15,649 bases of DNA from Rhodospirillales bacterium (lineage in GTDB: Bacteria > Pseudomonadota > Alphaproteobacteria > Reyranellales > Reyranellaceae), in NCBI GenBank assembly GCA_013205335.1, contig JABMNB010000216.1, positions 1 to 15,649 on the forward strand, in the 5' to 3' direction. The notes beneath the pieces were generated by a model. That model did no database searches. It worked only from the letters and a program-made list of their open reading frames with translations, and had not been told where the DNA came from. Positions 14,213 to 15,649 of this stretch are shown piece after piece. Every line of letters starts with the position of its first letter. Within the stretch, counting starts at the first letter, position 1. The translations under genes were made by a program, and so were the position numbers.

Positions 14213-15103
14213 GTGAGGGAGATCAAGTCACCCAGCCGAACCTCGCGGCCGCTGCTGGGCGTGCTCTTCATGTGCACGGCCTGCGCGCTGTTTCCCATCA
14301 TGAACGGCCTGGTGAAGCTGCTGGCGGCCAGCTACGAGCCGCAGCAGATCGTCTGGTTCCGCATCGTCTCGCATCTGGTGCTGGTCGCTGCCGTGTTCAT
14401 GCCGCGCATGGGGCTCGGACTCTTGCGCACGCGCCGCATCGGCACGCAGTTCGTCAGCTCCGTGATGATGCTGCTCTCGACGCTTTTCTTCTTTTCGGCG
14501 GTGAAATCCATTCCGGTGGCCGAAGCGATCTCCGTCACTTTCGTGGCGCCGCTCGCCGTCGTGCTGCTCGCCTGGCCGCTGCTGGGCGAGCGAATCACCT
14601 TCTTCCGCATGGCCGCGGTGGTCGTCGGCTTCATCGGCGTGCTGATCGTGATCCGGCCGGGTAGCGCCGTTTTTCAATGGCAATCGTTGCTGCTTCTGTG
14701 CAGCGCCATCTGCTACGCGATGTACCAGATCCTGATCCGGCGGCTTGCGGGCATCGACGCGCCGGCCACGTCGATCTTCTACAGCGTGCTGCTGGGCGCG
14801 GTCATCATGTCGATCTGGCTGCCCTTCGTCTGGAGGATGCCGCAGAACGCGACCGACTGGGCGCTGCTCATTTCGCTGGGGGCGTTCGGTGCCCTGGGTC
14901 ATTACTGCGTGGCCAAGGCCATGACCTATGCCTCGGCCAATTTCGTGGCGCCGTTCAACTATACGCAGATGATCGGCTCGGTCATCGTGGGCTATCTGAT
15001 GTTCGCAGAGGTGCCGGACGCCTACACCTGGCTCGGGACGGCCGTGGTCGTCGGCGCGGGCCTCATGGTCGGCTGGCAGGGACGCAAGCCGCAAAAGAGC
15101 TGA
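14213..15103 (+). CDS. EamA-family (DMT superfamily) transporter, second copy
   Basis: About 296 residues with roughly ten membrane helices in two EamA repeats. VAEAISVTFVAPLAVVLLAW followed by LGERITFFRMAAVVVGFIGV ends the first half; ASANFVAPFNYTQMIGSVIVGYLMF and TWLGTAVVVGAGLMV end the second. It is clearly distinct from the EamA protein at 7311-8216 and looks like the S-adenosylmethionine or drug/metabolite group, though the substrate is unknown. The start is uncertain: GTG at 14213 is the best in-frame choice, 8 bases after the exporter stop, but its GGAG is too close. The next ATG (in GVLFM) would remove most of the first helix. The longer upstream frame only shadows the exporter gene. 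Confidence 0.82.
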   Translation: MREIKSPSRTSRPLLGVLFMCTACALFPIMNGLVKLLAASYEPQQIVWFRIVSHLVLVAAVFMPRMGLGLLRTRRIGTQFVSSVMMLLSTLFFFSAVKSIPVAEAISVTFVAPLAVVLLAWPLLGERITFFRMAAVVVGFIGVLIVIRPGSAVFQWQSLLLLCSAICYAMYQILIRRLAGIDAPATSIFYSVLLGAVIMSIWLPFVWRMPQNATDWALLISLGAFGALGHYCVAKAMTYASANFVAPFNYTQMIGSVIVGYLMFAEVPDAYTWLGTAVVVGAGLMVGWQGRKPQKS

Positions 15104-15115
15104 AGAGGGGAGATC

Positions 15116-15649
15116 ATGCCGTATCTCGTTGCCGCCGATCTGCCGGTCGAGCCGGCCGGTGTCCGTTTCCGCACTCTGCTGGACCGGCCGCAAGTTCTGC
15201 GCATGCCGGGCACCCACAATGGCATCGCCGCCCTGCAGGCGGCGCGGGCGGGCTTCGAGGCGCTCTATCTCTCGGGCGCCGCCATGTCGTCCTCGATGGG
15301 CCTGCCGGATCTCGGCGTCATCACGGTCGATGAAGTCTGCTTCTTCATCCGCCAGGTGGCGCGCGCCTCGGGATTGCCGGTCCTCGTCGACGGCGACACC
15401 GGCTACGGCGAGGCGCTGAACGTGATGCACATGGTGCGGGCCTTCGAGGAAGCAGGCGCCGCCGCCGTCCATCTCGAAGACCAGCTCCTGCCGAAGAAGT
15501 GCGGCCATCTGAACGACAAGAAGCTCGCCGAACCGCATGAGATGGCGGCCAAGGTCGCTGGTGCCGCCAAGGCGCGGCGTCACCTCGTGGTGATCGCCCG
15601 CACCGACGCGGCGGCGAGCGAGGGTATCGACGGCGCCGTGGCGCGCGCG
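15116..15649 (+). CDS. prpB: Methylisocitrate lyase-like (isocitrate lyase/PEP mutase family), 5' part
   Basis: First 178 residues; the gene runs out of the window (the family is about 290-300 long). It belongs to the isocitrate lyase/PEP mutase TIM-barrel family. Seen: MPGTHNGIAALQAARAG, ALYLSGAAMSSSMGLPDLG (49-67), the Mg-binding loop LVDGDTGYG (90-98) with D92 and D94, HLEDQ (119-123), the active-site loop KKCGH (127-131) with C129, and ARTDA (161-165). KKCGH and the LYLSG region point to 2-methylisocitrate lyase, which splits methylisocitrate to pyruvate and succinate in the methylcitrate pathway of propionate use; an oxaloacetate decarboxylase or mutase role is less likely. GGGGAG lies 4 bases before the ATG, and the EamA stop 12 bases before. 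No other prp gene is visible. Confidence 0.85.
   Translation, partial: MPYLVAADLPVEPAGVRFRTLLDRPQVLRMPGTHNGIAALQAARAGFEALYLSGAAMSSSMGLPDLGVITVDEVCFFIRQVARASGLPVLVDGDTGYGEALNVMHMVRAFEEAGAAAVHLEDQLLPKKCGHLNDKKLAEPHEMAAKVAGAAKARRHLVVIARTDAAASEGIDGAVARA

Noticed and set aside
14228..15583. A 451-codon open frame on the minus strand
   Set aside because: Its low-complexity His/Arg/Asp-rich composition is typical of antisense readings, and it covers the EamA and prpB-like genes.

Overview
The window is GC-rich, densely coded DNA from a bacterium, most likely an alphaproteobacterium. The strongest evidence is the ParE, which has the long N-terminus and the C-terminal ending typical of alphaproteobacteria. 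The class 2 PyrD, the abundant CaiB/PhyH/EamA-type genes and the strong preference for G or C in third codon positions agree with this. A soil lineage of the Bradyrhizobium or Reyranella kind fits, but the genus is a guess. I see no rRNA, tRNA, CRISPR array, transposase or phage gene. The window reads as chromosome. No stretch of 300 bases lacks a gene; the longest gap is about 200 bases, after valS.

Left part, plus strand (1-2182): the 3' end of valS (valyl-tRNA synthetase, cut by the window edge), then a small metal-binding cupin of the cysteine-dioxygenase type. The convergent gap at 2183-2304 holds an imperfect inverted repeat that looks like a dispersed intergenic element. A 13-base piece of it also follows valS.

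Middle part, minus strand (12093 down to 2305), in order of transcription: parE (topoisomerase IV subunit B), a small secreted protein of unknown function, pyrD (quinone-linked dihydroorotate dehydrogenase), then a tight five-gene run. The run encodes an EamA transporter, a CaiB/BaiF CoA-transferase, a thiolase-like protein with an extra C-terminal domain, a phytanoyl-CoA-dioxygenase-family protein and a coniferyl-aldehyde-dehydrogenase-like enzyme. Its last four junctions are at most 12 bases apart or overlap as ATGA. It resembles a catabolic module in which an acid is moved, activated to a CoA thioester, hydroxylated and finally oxidised from aldehyde to acid. The makeup recalls alpha-oxidation, but no 2-hydroxyacyl-CoA lyase is present and the thiolase-like protein seems to have lost most standard catalytic residues.

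Right part, plus strand (12203 to the end): a YciA-type acyl-CoA thioesterase, a DUF1007 periplasmic protein with an EF-hand-like loop, a NicO/RcnA-type Ni/Co exporter with a histidine-rich loop, a second EamA transporter, and the first part of a methylisocitrate-lyase-like gene (prpB) cut by the window edge. The first three overlap and are probably co-translated; the DUF1007/NicO pair is a recognised metal-handling pairing. The parE and yciA genes diverge from a 109-base region that contains a 12-base-arm dyad, a candidate shared control site.

No transcriptional regulator is encoded in the window. All assignments come from reading motifs by eye; no database search was run.
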